A DNA stretch of 64,000 bases, taken from positions 164,258 through 228,257 of the forward strand of contig NZ_JACSCH020000010.1 in NCBI RefSeq assembly GCF_014451325.2, in the 5' to 3' direction. Source of the stretch: Streptomyces sp. CB02980 (GTDB lineage Bacteria; Actinomycetota; Actinomycetes; Streptomycetales; Streptomycetaceae). Numbering within the stretch: position 1 is the first letter of the stretch; each line of letters starts with the position of its first letter. Below the pieces are notes generated by a model. That model saw only the letters and a list, made by a program, of their open reading frames with translations, was not told where the DNA came from and did not search any database. Positions 17,150-26,197 of this stretch are shown piece after piece. Both the position numbers and the translations under genes were made by a program.

Positions 17150-18184
17150 ATGGCGGTGAGCGGGCGGCAGACCGGCAGGCCCACCCTTGAGGAGGTCGCG
17201 GCCAGGGCCGGAGTCGGCCGCGGCACCGTCTCCCGGGTCATCAACGGCTCCCCCCGGGTGAGCGAACAGGCCAAGGCCGCCGTCGAGCGGGCCGTCGCCG
17301 AGCTCGGCTACGTACCCAACCGGGCCGCCCGCGCCCTGGCGGGCAGCCGGACCGACGCCGTCGCGCTCGTCATCCCCGAGACCGAGGCCCGGCTCTTCGC
17401 GGAGCCGTACTTCCTCGACATCATCCGCGGCGTCAGCAGCGAACTCGCCGACGCCGACAAGCAGTTGCTGCTCACCCTGGTCCGCAGCGAGCAGGAGCGG
17501 CAGCGTTTCGAGCAGTACCTCGCCGCCCAGCGCGTCGACGGCGTCCTCCTCGTCTCCGTGCACGCCTCCGACCCCCTGCCCGACCAGGTCCGCGCCCTCG
17601 GCCTGCCCGCCGTCCTCAACGGCCGTCGCACCGAGGACGAGCGCGTCGCCTTCGTCGACTCCGACAACACCGGCGCCGGCCGGACCGCCGCCGCCCATCT
17701 CGCCTCGCGCGGCCGCCGCGCCGTCGCCACGATCACCGGACCGCTCGACATGTACGTGGCCCGCTGCCGTCTCGACGGCTACCGGGAGGGCCTGGCGGAG
17801 GCCGGACTCGCCGCCGACGACGGGCTCGTCGCCACCGGCGACTTCACCGAGGAGGGCGGGCGGCGCGCCATGCGTCAACTCCTGGACCGCAGGCCGGACC
17901 TGGACGCCGTGTTCGCCGCCTCCGACGTCATGGCCGCGGGCGCGCGCGGCGTCCTGCGCGAGGCCGGCCGCCGGGTCCCCGAGGACGTGGCGCTCGTCGG
18001 CGTCGACGACTCGGCCGTCGCCCGGCACATGGACCCGCCGCTCACGAGCGTCCGGCAGCCCATCGAGGAGATGGGCCGCACCATGGCCCGGCTGCTGCTC
18101 CAGGAGATCGCCGAGCCCAGCGAGCCGGACGAGCAGCCCCGCCGGATTCTCCCGACGGAACTCGTGGTCCGCGCCTCCTCCTGA
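17150..18184 (+). CDS. LacI-family transcriptional regulator
   Basis: A 344-residue repressor. The N-terminal helix-turn-helix is textbook (TLEEVAARAGVGRGTVSRVI) with the hinge helix NRAARALAGS, followed by a periplasmic-binding-protein-like effector domain containing GVDDS and PPLTSVRQP. It probably binds a sugar or related ligand and represses transport or hydrolase genes; no obvious sugar operon adjoins it. The ATG at 17150 has GAGGGGAG upstream. TAGGTT (17098-17103) is a plausible -10 element. Confidence 0.93.
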   Translation: MAVSGRQTGRPTLEEVAARAGVGRGTVSRVINGSPRVSEQAKAAVERAVAELGYVPNRAARALAGSRTDAVALVIPETEARLFAEPYFLDIIRGVSSELADADKQLLLTLVRSEQERQRFEQYLAAQRVDGVLLVSVHASDPLPDQVRALGLPAVLNGRRTEDERVAFVDSDNTGAGRTAAAHLASRGRRAVATITGPLDMYVARCRLDGYREGLAEAGLAADDGLVATGDFTEEGGRRAMRQLLDRRPDLDAVFAASDVMAAGARGVLREAGRRVPEDVALVGVDDSAVARHMDPPLTSVRQPIEEMGRTMARLLLQEIAEPSEPDEQPRRILPTELVVRASS

Positions 18185-18379
18185 CGCGGAGTCCCTCCGG
18201 CCGCCCGCCTCCTCCTCACGCCGGGCCACCCCGCTCCCGTCCGCGCTCCGGTCCCCACGTGCTCGGCTCCGAGATGCAGGTGCCCCGGGCGCCCCGGAGA
18301 ATGGACACCGTACGGGGTCCATCCGCGAACAGGGCGCTCCCGACGGCGTCCGTCCGACCCGGCAAGGGGGCGGTCGACG

Positions 18380-21300
18380 ATGTCGCTGCGCCAGCCGAAC
18401 CGGCCGTTCACAGCGACCGGGGCTCTGCGCCGTTGGACCCTGCTGTACCTCGTGATCGTGGCCGCGCTGACGGCCGCCTACCTGCAGTTCCCCGCCCGGC
18501 ACACCGTGCTGTGGGCACTCATCGGTCTCGGCGGCGTCGCCGCGATCCTCGTCGGCGTCCACCTCCACAAGCCGTCCCGGCGCTGGCCCTGGCTGGTGCT
18601 GGCCGCCGCCAACCTCGCCTTCGTGGGCGGCGACACCGCGTACAACGCCCTGGAGGCCTTCTTCGGTCAGACCAGGCCGTTCCCCTCCGTCGCCGACGCC
18701 CTGTACCTGGCCACGTACCCGCTGTTCGCCATCGGCCTGTTCGGCTTCATCCGCTACCGGGCCGTCGGCCGCGACCTCGGCGTCGTCCTCGACGCGCTGA
18801 TCCTCACCTCGGGCCTCGCCCTGCTCTCCTGGGTCAACCTCATCACCCCGCTGGCCAGGAGCGAGGACATGAGCTGGATCGAGAAGGCCATCTCCATCGC
18901 CTATCCCCTCGGCGACGTCCTGATGCTCGCCATGCTGGCCCGGCTGCTCGTTCCCGGCGGCCTCAGATCCAGGTCCGTGCAGCTCCTCACCCTCGGCACC
19001 TGCGGCATCCTCGCCTCCGACGTCATCTACGGCACGCTCCAGCTGCGCGGCACCTGGCAGGTCGGCACCCCCTGGGACCTCGGCTGGGTCGTCTTCTTCA
19101 CCGCCTGGGGCCTCGCCGCCCTCCACCCCTCCATGACCGGGCTCACCGAGCGCGCGCCCGAACCCGCGCCGCACGTGGCCGAGCGACGGCTCGCCCTGCT
19201 CGCGGGTGCCTCGCTCGTCGCCCCCGCCCTGCTGCTGTTCCAGTCGCTGCGGCACGACCGGGACCAGGACATCGCCGTCATCGCGATCTTCTCGGCGCTG
19301 ATGTTCCTGCTGGTCCTCGCCCGGCTCTGGGGCATGATGAACGACCACGGCAAGGCCGAGGCGCGCGAACGCAGCCTCCGGATCGCCGCCGCCTCCCTCG
19401 TCGCCGCCCTGAGCCCCCGCGAGGTCGCCGGAGCCGTGGAGACGGCGTCCGCCACCCTCTTCGGCCCCGGCACCGGGCATCGGGTCCTCCTGCTCACCCG
19501 GGACCGCCGGGGCGGCCTGAGCGGCGTGGCCACCGCCGGCCACCCGTGGAGCTGCCGCACGGACGACCTGACCCGGCCCTCGACCTCGGCACCCCGGGCG
19601 CCGAACGCGTCGACGCCGACGGCGGACGACTCCACCCCGCCCGCGAACGAGTCGGGCGGGAACGGGCGTCCCACCGCCTCCGAGGCCGGCCCGGCCCGAC
19701 CCCCGACCGGCCCGGCCCCACCCCCCACCGGCCCGGCCCGACCCCCCACCGATCCGACCCGTCCCGCCGGCGACGAGACCCAGCAGTCCCCGGGGACCGC
19801 CTGGCCCGACACCGTCTCCGACGGCACCCGGCTCCTCCCCGTGTCCCGGCTCGACCCCGCCGTCGCCGCGGAGCTCGTCCCCGAGACCTTCGCGCTGCTC
19901 TGCCCCCTGGAACTCCAGGCCCCGGCGGGCCCCGAACCGCTGCTCGGCGTCCTGCTCATCGCCGGTCCGGAGAAGAAGCTCGCCGAGATCTCCGGCCCGG
20001 CCCAGTCCCTCGCCTCCCAGGCGGCCCTCGCCCTCGAACGCTTCGCCCTCAGCGAGGAGGTCAACCGCCGTACCAGCGAGGCCTACTTCCGTACCCTCGT
20101 GCACAACACATCGGACGTCATCCTCATCGTCGACGACGACGACACCGTCCGGTACGCGAGCCCCTCCGCCGAGTCCATGTTCGGCCGCTCCCTGCTCCCC
20201 GGCACCCCCCTCACCGACCTCGTCGCCCCCGCCGACACGGCCTCCGCCCTGCGCGTCCTGGCCGACGCGCGCACCCGCGCCGCCGTCGACGCCCGGGACG
20301 ACTGGAAGCTCCTCCACGGCGGGCAGGCCGACCTGGAGGTGGAGGTCCGCTGCAGCAACCTGCGCGACGAACACACCGTGCACGGCCTCGTCCTCACCCT
20401 CCGCGACGTGACCGAACAGCGGAAACTGGAACGCGAGCTGACCCACCGGGCCTTCCACGACTCCCTCACCGGGCTCCCCAACCGCGTCCTGCTCCTCGAA
20501 CGGGTCGAGCGTGCCCTGCTCAGGGGACGCCGCGAATCCACCCTGACCTGCATGCTCTTCGTCGACCTCGACGACTTCAAGGTCGTCAACGACACCATGG
20601 GGCACTCCGTCGGCGACGAACTCCTGGTCGCCGTCGCCCGCCGCCTCACCTCCGTCCTGCGGCTCACCGACACCGCGGCCCGGCTCGGCGGCGACGAGTT
20701 CGCCGTCCTCATCGAGGGCGCGCGCGAACCCCGCGACGCCGAGACCCTCGCGGCGGAGATCGTGCACACCCTGAGCCAGCCCTTCCACCTCACCGACGGA
20801 GCCGTCTCCGTGTCGACCAGCGTCGGCATCGCGACCGTCCTCGACAGCGCCCACGCCGAGGAACTCCTCGGCCACGCCGACCTCGCCCTGTACGCGGCCA
20901 AGGCGGCCGGCAAGAAGCGCTGGCGGCTCTTCCACCCCGAGTTCCACTCCCGGCTCGTCGCCCGGCACGAACTCCAGGCGGGCATGGACACGGCCATCGC
21001 CGACAAGGCGTTCGCCCTGCGCTACCAGCCGATCGTCGAGGTGCGCGACGGTGCGCCGGCCGGCCTCGAAGCGCTCATCCGCTGGCCGCACGCCCGCCGC
21101 GGCATGGTCCCGCCGGACCAGTTCATCGCCCTGGCCGAGGAGAGCGGCCACATCATGCCGCTCGGCGCCTGGGTCCTCGAACACGCGGCGCTCGACATCG
21201 CCCGCTGGCAGCGCGCCCGCCCCCGCAAGGCCCCGCTGTACGCCAGCGTCAACGTCTCCGCTCGCCAGTTCCGCGACCCGGGATTCCTCGAAGGCGTACG

Positions 21301-23062
21301 CCGCACCCTCCGCTCCTCCGGGCTCGCGCCCGGCTCCCTCGTCCTGGAGCTCACCGAGACCGTCCTGATGCGCAGGGACGCCCAGATCAGGACCACCATG
21401 GCCGCCCTGAAGGACCTGGGCGTCTCCATCGCCATCGACGACTTCGGCACCGGGTTCTCCTCGCTCAGCTACCTCCGCGAGTTCCCCATCGACGTCCTGA
21501 AGGTCGACAAGTCCTTCATCGACAGCATCACGACCGACCCCCAGCAGGTGGCGCTCGTGGAGGGCATCGTGCGCATCGCCGACGTCCTCGGCCTCCAGGT
21601 CGTCGCCGAGGGCATCGAGAACGAGGAACAGCGGGCGCTCCTCGCCGACATGGGCTGCCGCTACGGGCAGGGCTATCTCTTCGCCCGCCCCATGACCGCC
21701 CATCAGGCCGAGTCCTATCTGAACCACGCCCCGCCGTCCGGCGAGCGTCCGCCCGCCCGGCCCGCCGTCCGCCCCGCGGCCCGGGCGGGACACCCCCCGC
21801 GCGCGTCACGCTGGCGCGACCTCGAACACCTCCACCGGACCAGCCGCATGTGCGACGCAGTCATCGACGAGATCGACGGCCGCCGCATCCGGGTCGGCGA
21901 TGACTGGCTCATCGACTTCGCCTCCTGCAACTACCTGGGCCTCGACCTCGACCCGACGGTCATCGAGGCGATCGAGCCGGAGGTCAGGCGCTGGGGCACC
22001 CACCCCAGCTGGTCCCGGCTCATCGGCAGCCCGCGGCTCTACCCCCGGATCGAGGAGCGGCTCACCGAACTCCTCGGCGCCTCCGACACCCTGCTGCTGC
22101 CCACCATCACCCTCATCCACCAGTCGGTGATCCCGCTCCTCGCCGGCACCGGACAGGTCTTCGTCGAGGCACAGGCCCACCGCACCGTGTACGACGGCTG
22201 CGTCGCCGCCCGCGGCCAGGGTGCCGAGATCCACCGCTTCCACGCCGAACGGCCCGACGAGCTGGAGGCGCTGCTGCGCGGCGCCCCCGCCGACGCGAAC
22301 CGCCTCATCTGCATGGACGGCGTCAACAGCATGACCGGCAACTTCCCCGACCTCCCCACCCTGGCCCGGGTCTCCCGCGAGAACGGCGCCCTGCTGTACA
22401 TCGACGACGCCCACGGCTTCGGGGTCATCGGAGAACGGCGGCCCGGCGAGACCAGCCCCTACGGCTCGCGCGGCAACAGCATCGTCCGCCACCTCGGCGA
22501 GACCTACGACGACCTGGTCCTGGTCGGCGGCTTCTCCAAGGCGTTCTCCTCACTGCTCGCCTTCCTCGCCGTCCCGAAGTGGCTCAAGGACCATCTCAAG
22601 GTGGCGGCGGCCCCGTACCTCTACTCCGGCCCCTCGCCGACGGCCTCGCTCGCCACCGCCCTGGCCGGACTCGACGTCAACGACGCGCGCGGGGACGAGA
22701 TCCGCGCCGGTCTCTACCGCAAGACGGCCCGCGTGCTCGAACACGTCCGTGCGCTCGGCATCGCCACCCCCAACACCGACGGACTGCCGATCATCGAGAT
22801 CCCGCTCGCCGACGCCGACGACCTCGACCAGGTCGCGGCCTTCCTCTGGGAGCACGGCATCTACGTGACACTCGCCTCCTACCCGCTCGTCCCGCGCGAC
22901 CGGGTCGGCTTCCGCGTCCAGATCACCGCCGCCAACACCGACGAGGAGATCGAGGAACTCTGCACGGCGCTCACCCGGCTCGCCGCACGCTTCCCCCTGC
23001 AACCGGCCGGCGCCGCACGCCCCTCCGCCGTCACGGCCGGCCGGACACCGGAGCCGCCGTGA
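18380..23062 (+). CDS. Membrane sensor-PAS-GGDEF-EAL protein fused to an alpha-oxoamine synthase
   Basis: A single 1560-residue reading frame. Residues 1-325 hold about eight membrane helices. About 345-560 is GAF-like with a Pro-rich insert. A PAS domain starts near 570. The GGDEF domain has an intact GGDEF motif (770-774) and an I-site RLTD five residues before it. The EAL domain has EAL at 897-899, plus NVSARQF, ELTETVLM, IDDFGTGFSS and VAEGIEN, so both cyclase and phosphodiesterase sites look intact. After a Pro/Arg linker (about 1113-1140) comes a full class II oxoamine-synthase domain: FASCNYLGLD, AHRTVYDG, DGVNSMTGNFPDL, DDAHGFGVIG and the PLP lysine in GGFSKAFSS (K1387). Such enzymes condense an acyl-CoA with an amino acid (BioF, KBL, SPT, CqsA). 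The stop overlaps the methyltransferase ATG. Confidence 0.92.
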   Translation: MSLRQPNRPFTATGALRRWTLLYLVIVAALTAAYLQFPARHTVLWALIGLGGVAAILVGVHLHKPSRRWPWLVLAAANLAFVGGDTAYNALEAFFGQTRPFPSVADALYLATYPLFAIGLFGFIRYRAVGRDLGVVLDALILTSGLALLSWVNLITPLARSEDMSWIEKAISIAYPLGDVLMLAMLARLLVPGGLRSRSVQLLTLGTCGILASDVIYGTLQLRGTWQVGTPWDLGWVVFFTAWGLAALHPSMTGLTERAPEPAPHVAERRLALLAGASLVAPALLLFQSLRHDRDQDIAVIAIFSALMFLLVLARLWGMMNDHGKAEARERSLRIAAASLVAALSPREVAGAVETASATLFGPGTGHRVLLLTRDRRGGLSGVATAGHPWSCRTDDLTRPSTSAPRAPNASTPTADDSTPPANESGGNGRPTASEAGPARPPTGPAPPPTGPARPPTDPTRPAGDETQQSPGTAWPDTVSDGTRLLPVSRLDPAVAAELVPETFALLCPLELQAPAGPEPLLGVLLIAGPEKKLAEISGPAQSLASQAALALERFALSEEVNRRTSEAYFRTLVHNTSDVILIVDDDDTVRYASPSAESMFGRSLLPGTPLTDLVAPADTASALRVLADARTRAAVDARDDWKLLHGGQADLEVEVRCSNLRDEHTVHGLVLTLRDVTEQRKLERELTHRAFHDSLTGLPNRVLLLERVERALLRGRRESTLTCMLFVDLDDFKVVNDTMGHSVGDELLVAVARRLTSVLRLTDTAARLGGDEFAVLIEGAREPRDAETLAAEIVHTLSQPFHLTDGAVSVSTSVGIATVLDSAHAEELLGHADLALYAAKAAGKKRWRLFHPEFHSRLVARHELQAGMDTAIADKAFALRYQPIVEVRDGAPAGLEALIRWPHARRGMVPPDQFIALAEESGHIMPLGAWVLEHAALDIARWQRARPRKAPLYASVNVSARQFRDPGFLEGVRRTLRSSGLAPGSLVLELTETVLMRRDAQIRTTMAALKDLGVSIAIDDFGTGFSSLSYLREFPIDVLKVDKSFIDSITTDPQQVALVEGIVRIADVLGLQVVAEGIENEEQRALLADMGCRYGQGYLFARPMTAHQAESYLNHAPPSGERPPARPAVRPAARAGHPPRASRWRDLEHLHRTSRMCDAVIDEIDGRRIRVGDDWLIDFASCNYLGLDLDPTVIEAIEPEVRRWGTHPSWSRLIGSPRLYPRIEERLTELLGASDTLLLPTITLIHQSVIPLLAGTGQVFVEAQAHRTVYDGCVAARGQGAEIHRFHAERPDELEALLRGAPADANRLICMDGVNSMTGNFPDLPTLARVSRENGALLYIDDAHGFGVIGERRPGETSPYGSRGNSIVRHLGETYDDLVLVGGFSKAFSSLLAFLAVPKWLKDHLKVAAAPYLYSGPSPTASLATALAGLDVNDARGDEIRAGLYRKTARVLEHVRALGIATPNTDGLPIIEIPLADADDLDQVAAFLWEHGIYVTLASYPLVPRDRVGFRVQITAANTDEEIEELCTALTRLAARFPLQPAGAARPSAVTAGRTPEPP
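19685..19765 (+). repeat. Tandem Pro/Gly/Thr-coding repeat inside the GGDEF-EAL fusion
   Basis: Three imperfect copies of a unit of about 24 bases (core CCGGCCCGGCCCGACCCCC) encode GPARPPT-like heptads in the GAF-like region of the fusion protein. Probably a flexible linker of variable length. Confidence 0.65.
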
Positions 23063-23835
23063 TGGGCACGACCCAGGTGCGCCGCAACCGGGACGCCGAC
23101 TGGGACGCCTGGCCCGTCACCGACTACCTCGCCGAGAACTACCGCCGGCTCCACCCCTGCGACATCGGCGTCATCCACCACCACGCCGCCGTCTACCGGC
23201 ACTGCGCCCCCGGCAGCCTGGCCCGCACCCTCGAACTCGGCGCGGGCCCCAACCTCTACCCCCTGATGCTCGCGGGCGCCGCGAGCCGCCGGATCGACGC
23301 GCTCGAACCCAGCGCCGCCAACCTCCGCTATCTGCGCCACCAGCTCGACCGAAGCCCCGACGCCAGCTGGCAGCCCTTCTACGCCCTGTGCCGCTCCCTC
23401 GACCCCGCCCTCCCCGAGAGCATTACGGAGGCGCTGCGTCCGGTGCGGGTCGTGCCCGGCACCGTCGACGACCTGGTGCCCGGCACGTACGACCTCGCCT
23501 CGATGAACTTCGTCGCCGAGAGCATCACCGAGGACGCCGAGGAGTTCACCCTGTTCTGCGACGCCTTCGTCCACGCGGTCCGCCCCGGCGGACGGCTCCT
23601 CGCCGCGTTCATGGAACGCATGCCGAGCTACCGCATCGGCGCGGGACCGGTCTGGCCCGCCTGCCCGGTCGACGAAGCCGCCCTGCGGGCCGTCTTCGCG
23701 CCTCGTACCACCGGTCTGCGGATCGCCCGGGTCGCCAAGGACCTCACCCTGCCCGAGTACGGGGACACCGGCATCCTGCTCCTCACCGCGGAGCGGCCCG
23801 CCACCGCGACCGGCGCACCGGCGTCTCAGGGGTGA
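23062..23835 (+). CDS. SAM-dependent methyltransferase (NNMT/PNMT- or SCO2525-like)
   Basis: A 257-residue class I methyltransferase. Motif I is LELGAGPNLYPLM, the acidic residue after strand 2 is in DALEPSAAN, and the post-core region has FVAESITED and RPGGRLLAAFMER. The pattern resembles small-molecule N-methyltransferases of the NNMT/PNMT type and the actinobacterial SCO2525 family; that placement is from memory of motifs. Its ATG shares one base with the stop of the fusion gene (TGATG), so translation is coupled, and it likely methylates the product of the oxoamine synthase. Its last ten bases overlap the convergent glycosyl hydrolase gene. Confidence 0.85.
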   Translation: MGTTQVRRNRDADWDAWPVTDYLAENYRRLHPCDIGVIHHHAAVYRHCAPGSLARTLELGAGPNLYPLMLAGAASRRIDALEPSAANLRYLRHQLDRSPDASWQPFYALCRSLDPALPESITEALRPVRVVPGTVDDLVPGTYDLASMNFVAESITEDAEEFTLFCDAFVHAVRPGGRLLAAFMERMPSYRIGAGPVWPACPVDEAALRAVFAPRTTGLRIARVAKDLTLPEYGDTGILLLTAERPATATGAPASQG

Positions 23836-25106
23836 CGCCGGATCGTCTCCGCGTACTCCTCGAGGGAGGAACCCGGTGTCCCGTCGTACAACTGCCGGTC
23901 GAAGGCCCACATGATGCCCTCGAGACCGCAGGACGCCATCTGCCGGTACGCCGTCTCCGTCACCCCCGGCCGGTACGGGGACACCTGGGGCCCGGCGCTC
24001 TCCCCGGTCAGCCGGTCGAAGCCCGCGCTCCTGGCCACCGCCACCACCCAGCGCGCCGAGGACCAGTCGCGCACCAGCGCGTCGTCCGGGGCGGCGACGT
24101 CCGTCCGCGCGTCGGCGGGCGCGCAGCCGTTGTCGTCCGGGTCGCCCGTCCCGTCCACCAGGGCGGTGGTGACGATCCGTACCGAGTCCCGGTGCTCGAC
24201 CAGAGGGAGCGTCAGGAAGAACCCGGCGCCGCGCGCGACGAGCCTGATCGCCGGGGTGTCGACGAGCCGGGCGTCGACGGCCGCCCGCAGGTCGGAGGGG
24301 TAGAAGCCGGCCCCCGGGACGAGGATCTTGAGCGCCCCCTCGTACCCGAGCGAGGTGTACAGGTCGAGCTGCCAGTTCACTGCCCCGGCCAGGGCCCCGA
24401 CGTACCAGTCGAACCACCGGGCCACCTGCTCCCGGGTGAACGGCTTCCCGTGGTACGTGGCCTCGCCGGGCCGCCACCCCGGGTACGGGCTGCTCGCCTG
24501 GGCGTGGCTGTCGTATGCCCAGAACTCGGCGGGACCGTCGCTCTCCGACAGCGGCGTCGGATAGGCGAACTCGCCGGTCTCGTTGACGCCGACCCGGACC
24601 GCCCAGAAGTTCTCCAGGCCGATCAGCCGGTCCACCGCGCGTGCGTACTCGGTGACGTGCTCCCGCACGGGTTCGCTGAAGACGATGTTCGGGACGCCGG
24701 TGGACCGGTCGCCGAACTGGTTCACATAGACCGACTCCGGAAAGGAGTCCGGCAGCCACGGCGGCGGATGATTGAGGCCGAGCCCCGCCTCCACCCGCAG
24801 CCCCGCCTCCCGGAAGACGTCGAGCTGCTCCCGCACCTCGCGCGCGTACTCCTCGTCGTACACCCCCTGCTCGGGCTCCAACCTGCTCCAGTCGATCTGG
24901 AGATGGGCGACCCGGATGCCGTGCTCGTACTCCGTGACCGCCCGGTCCGGATCGGTCTGCAGGGTGCCGTACCAGTACGGCTCCGGCTCCGGGTCGTTCG
25001 GCGCGCTCCGCAGCACACCGAACGCCCCGACGAGCAGCACGAGGACCGCGAGCACCGCCGCCACGACCGGCACACCGGGGGATCCGGTCCACCACCGTGC
25101 CGTCAC
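23826..25106 (-). CDS. Membrane-anchored glycoside hydrolase-like TIM-barrel protein
   Basis: A 426-residue protein with an N-terminal membrane anchor (residues 13-33) and a TIM barrel. HGIRVAHLQIDWSRLEPEQG is the barrel start typical of clan GH-A (GH42/GH5-like). VGVNETGEF holds the Asn-Glu pair at strand 4, with E176 as probable acid/base; I could not place the nucleophile with certainty. It likely acts outside the membrane on the glycan made by this locus, trimming or releasing it. The GTG start overlaps the upstream glycosyltransferase stop by four bases. Last gene of the glycan operon. Confidence 0.75.
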   Translation of the reverse strand: MTARWWTGSPGVPVVAAVLAVLVLLVGAFGVLRSAPNDPEPEPYWYGTLQTDPDRAVTEYEHGIRVAHLQIDWSRLEPEQGVYDEEYAREVREQLDVFREAGLRVEAGLGLNHPPPWLPDSFPESVYVNQFGDRSTGVPNIVFSEPVREHVTEYARAVDRLIGLENFWAVRVGVNETGEFAYPTPLSESDGPAEFWAYDSHAQASSPYPGWRPGEATYHGKPFTREQVARWFDWYVGALAGAVNWQLDLYTSLGYEGALKILVPGAGFYPSDLRAAVDARLVDTPAIRLVARGAGFFLTLPLVEHRDSVRIVTTALVDGTGDPDDNGCAPADARTDVAAPDDALVRDWSSARWVVAVARSAGFDRLTGESAGPQVSPYRPGVTETAYRQMASCGLEGIMWAFDRQLYDGTPGSSLEEYAETIRRHP

Positions 25107-26197
25107 GACAGCAGCTCCCGGTACAGGGCCCCGTACCGGGCCGCGAACCGCTCGGGACCGAAGTGGTCCTCCACGAGCGCCCGGCCCCGGTCGGCGAGCA
25201 CGTCCCAGGAGCGCGGCTGGTCGAGCAGCCAGGCCAGCTGCTGCCCGGTGCGGCGCGCGTCGCCCGCCGGGGCCCGCAGCACCGCGTGCCCGAAGTCGGC
25301 GAACTGGGGGAGGTCGCTGAGGATCGCCGGCCGCCCCGAGGCGAGCGCCTGCAGGACGGTCAGCGGGATATCGGCCTTGCCGCCGAGGACGGCCGGCGGG
25401 AACAGCAGCACATGGACGCCGGCGAGCAGCGTGTGCATGTCCTCGACGTACCCGCGCACCTCGAAGTCGGTGAGCCCCGCCGCCCCGGCCCGCTCCCGCA
25501 GCGCCTCGTCGAGCATCGCGTTGTCCTGCCCCGGCCGCCCGCGCATCGCCAGCACGAGGTGGAACCTCGCCCCCGTCCGTACGGCCTCCGCCGCCGCGTC
25601 GATCGCCGTCTCCGCACCGCCGTGCAGATCGTGGTGCCCCGCGAACAGCACCACCGGGAAACCCTTGGGGCGCGGCAGGTACGGCCACTCGTCCAGGCCG
25701 ATCATGGGCGGGATCACCCGTACGTCCTTGAAGTCCGCGGCCCGCAGCCGTCGTGCCATGGACTCCGACAGGGCGACCGTCGTCCCCAGCGGCCGGACGC
25801 GCTTCAGGAAGCGGGTGTCCATCACTCCGGGCACGGTGTGGACGACCGGCCGCCTCCCGAGCAGCAGCGGGCGCAGCCACGAGAAGGCCGGGAAGGTACG
25901 GCCGACGGTGAGGAAGGCGTGCACCAGGTCGACCCGGCGGGCCAGGAACGCGCCGAAGAGGGCGGACTGCACCCGCTCGGGAACGTGCGGCACACCGTCG
26001 CGGGAGAGGATGCGGACAGGCCGGCCGCGCCCCGGCGGGGGCTGCCGGCGGCCCGGCCACTGGGAGAACCAGACGAAGTCGACGTCGGGCAGGGCTCCGA
26101 GGACGTCGGTGGCGAGCCGCACGTCACACCCTTCCGCCCCGTCCAGCGGGCTGCTGGTCAGGAGGAGGACACGGGGGCGTCGCTCACCGTGGCGCAT
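25103..26197 (-). CDS. GT4-family glycosyltransferase with altered EX7E motif
   Basis: A 364-residue GT-B glycosyltransferase. The N-terminal Rossmann half starts VLLLTSSPLDGAEG, and the C-terminal half has VVLFAGHHDLHGGAET and IPLTVLQALASGRPAILSD. In the usual EX7E motif the second Glu is Gln (LTVLQALA) and the first is not obvious, so donor binding may differ. The ATG lies 14 bases inside the 3' end of the upstream GT39 gene. Donor and acceptor sugars are unknown. Confidence 0.85.
   Translation of the reverse strand: MRHGERRPRVLLLTSSPLDGAEGCDVRLATDVLGALPDVDFVWFSQWPGRRQPPPGRGRPVRILSRDGVPHVPERVQSALFGAFLARRVDLVHAFLTVGRTFPAFSWLRPLLLGRRPVVHTVPGVMDTRFLKRVRPLGTTVALSESMARRLRAADFKDVRVIPPMIGLDEWPYLPRPKGFPVVLFAGHHDLHGGAETAIDAAAEAVRTGARFHLVLAMRGRPGQDNAMLDEALRERAGAAGLTDFEVRGYVEDMHTLLAGVHVLLFPPAVLGGKADIPLTVLQALASGRPAILSDLPQFADFGHAVLRAPAGDARRTGQQLAWLLDQPRSWDVLADRGRALVEDHFGPERFAARYGALYRELLS

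Noticed and set aside
13781..18184. 1467-residue plus-strand frame ending in the LacI regulator
   Set aside because: The first 1120 residues are antisense to the VanW gene and other non-coding frames; the true LacI start is 17150.
16310..21793. 1827-residue minus-strand frame
   Set aside because: Shadow of the IclR-LacI-GGDEF region; no motifs and low complexity.
18259..21903. 1214-residue plus-strand frame in another phase of the fusion gene
   Set aside because: Arg/Pro/His-rich with no domain; it is the alternative frame of the GGDEF-EAL protein.
21848..23062. Separate oxoamine synthase gene starting at the internal ATG 21848
   Set aside because: No ribosome site precedes it, and homology-like sequence begins before that Met in the same frame.
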